Assembly (NCBI RefSeq): GCF_008000815.1
Contig: NZ_CP042806.1
Span: 6,262,001-6,326,000 of the forward strand
Direction of reading: 5' to 3'
DNA: 64,000 bases
DNA from: Terriglobus albidus
GTDB lineage: Bacteria > Acidobacteriota > Terriglobia > Terriglobales > Acidobacteriaceae
A model generated the notes under the pieces. The model saw only the letters and a program-made list of their open reading frames with translations. It had not been told where the DNA came from and did no database searches. The position numbers and the translations under genes were made by a program. Positions 63,547 to 64,000 of this stretch are shown here, piece after piece; positions within the stretch are counted from its first letter, which is position 1; each line of letters starts with the position of its first letter.

Positions 63547-64000
63547 ATGCCGCTACTGGAAAGAGTCACCACACTGCTGCGAGCAAATCTCAACGACCTG
63601 ATCGACAAGGCCGAAGATCCCGAAAAGATGATCAAGCAGCTCCTGCTCGATATGGAAAACCAGCTGCTCCAGGTAAAGACCCAGGTGGCAATCGCTGTCG
63701 CCGACCTGCATCTGCTGGAGAATCGCAAGCACGAGCATGAAGAGTCTGCTGCCGGCTGGCGCCGCAAAGCCGAGCTGGCGATCGGACGCCACGATGAAGA
63801 TCTGGCTCGCGCCGCACTGGACCGCAGCCTGAGCGCACAGCAACTGGCTGTCAGTTTCAACCAGCAGATTGAGGATCAACAGGTAGAACTGGACACGATG
63901 CGCAACGCCTATCTGCAACTACAGGCGCGCATGAAAGAGACCGAAGCACAGTGCGAGCTGCTGATGGCCCGGAACCGCCGTGCCCGCGCTGTAAGCAAAG
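63547..64000 (+). CDS. PspA/IM30-family protein, 3' end missing
   Basis: The first 151 residues of a PspA/IM30 protein: LERVTTLLRANLNDLIDKAE, DPEKMIKQLLLDMENQLLQV and a helical coiled coil (RRKAELAIGRHDEDLARAAL). PspA proteins form ESCRT-III-like rods on damaged membranes. The ATG at 63547 is preceded by AAGGAGG at 63532-63538. The gene continues beyond the window end. With flotillin and NfeD it forms a membrane-stress operon. Confidence 0.93.
   Translation, partial: MPLLERVTTLLRANLNDLIDKAEDPEKMIKQLLLDMENQLLQVKTQVAIAVADLHLLENRKHEHEESAAGWRRKAELAIGRHDEDLARAALDRSLSAQQLAVSFNQQIEDQQVELDTMRNAYLQLQARMKETEAQCELLMARNRRARAVSK

Overview
The window reads as chromosomal core sequence of an acidobacterium, most likely of the Terriglobus/Granulicella/Edaphobacter type (Acidobacteriaceae). 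This is inferred from the gene set (squalene-hopene cyclase, LytTR regulator, circularly permuted ATP-grasp/alpha-E/transglutaminase operon, DUF971, TauE/SafE permease), the high GC content, and dispersed intergenic repeats whose reverse strand reads CHPERSEGP. I saw no phage genes, transposases, CRISPR array, rRNA or tRNA. Coding density is high and genes lie on both strands.

Layout. 1-7.3 kb: partial rlmB, an ECF sigma factor with two small membrane proteins, a LytTR response regulator, a TMTC-like membrane/TPR protein, a flavin reductase with a DUF971 protein, and a TauE/SafE permease. 7.5-14.5 kb: gyrB, a GNAT acetyltransferase, metE behind a cobalamin riboswitch, then rpmI and rplT. 14.7-24 kb: a DprE1/DprE2-like pair, then on the minus strand nadC-birA-coaX-unknown-rlmD-comEC. 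24-33 kb: two small hydrophilic proteins with strong ribosome binding sites, ppc behind an ABC-F ATPase, a secreted protein of unknown function and an AsmA-like protein. 33-43 kb: typA, a LOG-family protein, small membrane proteins, a GT4 glycosyltransferase, a secreted GH13 enzyme, a zinc phospholipase C-like protein and a secreted Gly/Ala-rich protein. 43-48.3 kb: a four-gene operon (ATP-grasp, alpha-E, transglutaminase, secreted amidase) behind a near-consensus promoter inside an inverted repeat. 48.3-55.5 kb: Rsm22-like methyltransferase, EAL phosphodiesterase, thioredoxin-like protein, two GNATs, and shc with its TetR regulator. 55.7-60.7 kb: transaldolase, and class I ribonucleotide reductase nrdA-nrdB behind a second, compact cobalamin riboswitch. 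60.8-64 kb: XRE regulator, NfeD-like protein, flotillin and PspA (cut by the window end).

Themes. Two B12-independent enzymes (MetE and class I RNR) each sit behind a cobalamin riboswitch. This predicts B12-dependent counterparts (MetH, NrdJ) elsewhere in the genome. Membrane maintenance recurs: hopanoid synthesis beside a TetR regulator with a visible operator, a flotillin/NfeD/PspA operon, and an AsmA-like protein. The intergenic DNA carries at least three repeat families: AT-rich ATTCAA-type heptad arrays in opposed orientation, modular hairpins related to CCCAT...ATGGGGCACCCAG, and the CHPERSEGP-type repeat. The most unusual regulatory feature is the compact riboswitch before nrdA, whose terminator arm overlaps the 3' strand of the closing helix.
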